The notes below the pieces were generated by a model. The model did not search any database and had not been told where the DNA came from. It worked only from the letters and a program-made list of their open reading frames with translations. A DNA stretch of 5,515 nt from Spirochaetaceae bacterium (GTDB lineage Bacteria > Spirochaetota > Spirochaetia > Treponematales > Breznakiellaceae): positions 1-5,515 of the forward strand of contig JAIRMY010000034.1 in the NCBI GenBank assembly GCA_031258335.1, given 5' to 3'. The stretch's first letter is position 1, and every line of letters starts with the position of its first letter. A program made the translations under genes and the position numbers. Shown here one piece after another: positions 5,396 to 5,515 of the stretch.

Positions 5396-5515
5396 AGCCT
5401 TTATATTGACTCAGGGGCAGTACATAAGACGCGCCGCCTCTGTTGACAATTTCCGTATTCATACGATACACGTCTCTAAATGTTTTAGCCGTGAGCGTTT
5501 TTTCCGGAGTTCCAT
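5394..5515 (-). CDS. C-terminus of an iron-complex/cobalamin-type ABC transporter ATPase, 5'-partial
   Basis: The last 39 codons of a minus-strand gene that begins beyond the window, ending in two consecutive TAA codons (5396-5394 and 5393-5391). The visible residues include GTPEKTLTAKTFRDVYRMNT and later GGASYVLPLSQ. This matches the C-terminal signature of FecE/FepC/BtuD/HmuV ATPases, where GtP-x-x-vlT is followed by a helix containing r-x-vYg and then a final strand with vlP. Such ATPases power import of ferric siderophores, haem or cobalamin through an inner-membrane permease. The Walker and signature motifs lie outside the window, so activity and substrate cannot be judged. The frame is set by the peptide match: both other minus-strand frames stop within about 60 bases. 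It is convergent with ktrA. Confidence 0.7.
   Translation of the reverse strand, partial: GTPEKTLTAKTFRDVYRMNTEIVNRGGASYVLPLSQYKG

Overview
The window looks like a stretch of bacterial chromosome of fairly high GC (roughly 55-60% by eye), interrupted by one conspicuously AT-rich gene. Gene content and protein style (a RecQ-type helicase with the divergent C-terminus ending FPWKNKIG, and a two-gene Ktr potassium system) would fit a spirochaete such as a gut Treponema. That is an impression from sequence style, held at low confidence. No rRNA, tRNA, CRISPR array, transposase or integrase is visible.

Layout: (1) 1-1455 (+), a RecQ-family DNA helicase whose N-terminus lies outside the window. 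The frame is open from base 1, and the Walker A motif lies upstream of the first in-frame ATG of the stretch, so that ATG is not the start. (2) 1485-3149 (-), convergent with the helicase, an AIPR-family (AbiR-like) phage-defence protein of about 554 residues with an N-terminal PD-(D/E)XK-like nuclease motif. It is far more AT-rich than its neighbours, is read from what looks like a TTGAAC-17-TATAAT promoter placed so close to the ATG that the mRNA should be leaderless, and is bracketed by two imperfect direct repeats. (3) 3293-4645 and 4642-5367 (+), ktrB and ktrA, membrane pore and cytosolic RCK regulator of a K+ (Na+-coupled in known members) uptake system, translationally coupled through an ATGA overlap. 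(4) 5394-5515 (-), the last 39 codons of an ABC-transporter ATPase of the iron-siderophore/cobalamin (FecE/FepC/BtuD) type, convergent with ktrA.

How the parts relate: the helicase, the Ktr operon and the ABC gene look like ordinary resident genes. The AIPR gene looks like a single-gene defence island dropped between the recQ 3' end and the ktrBA promoter. The left repeat covers the last codons of recQ. The right repeat, upstream of the AIPR start, still reads in frame as a similar tail (WKNKMG versus WKNKIG), as if the insertion carried or displaced a copy of the recQ 3' end. The intergenic stretch 3150-3292 carries divergent promoters for AIPR and ktrBA. A run of G-tracts at 1450-1481, over the recQ stop codon, fits the four-tract G-quadruplex rule. 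No wholly new system is evident; the AIPR island and its boundaries are the part most worth a second look.
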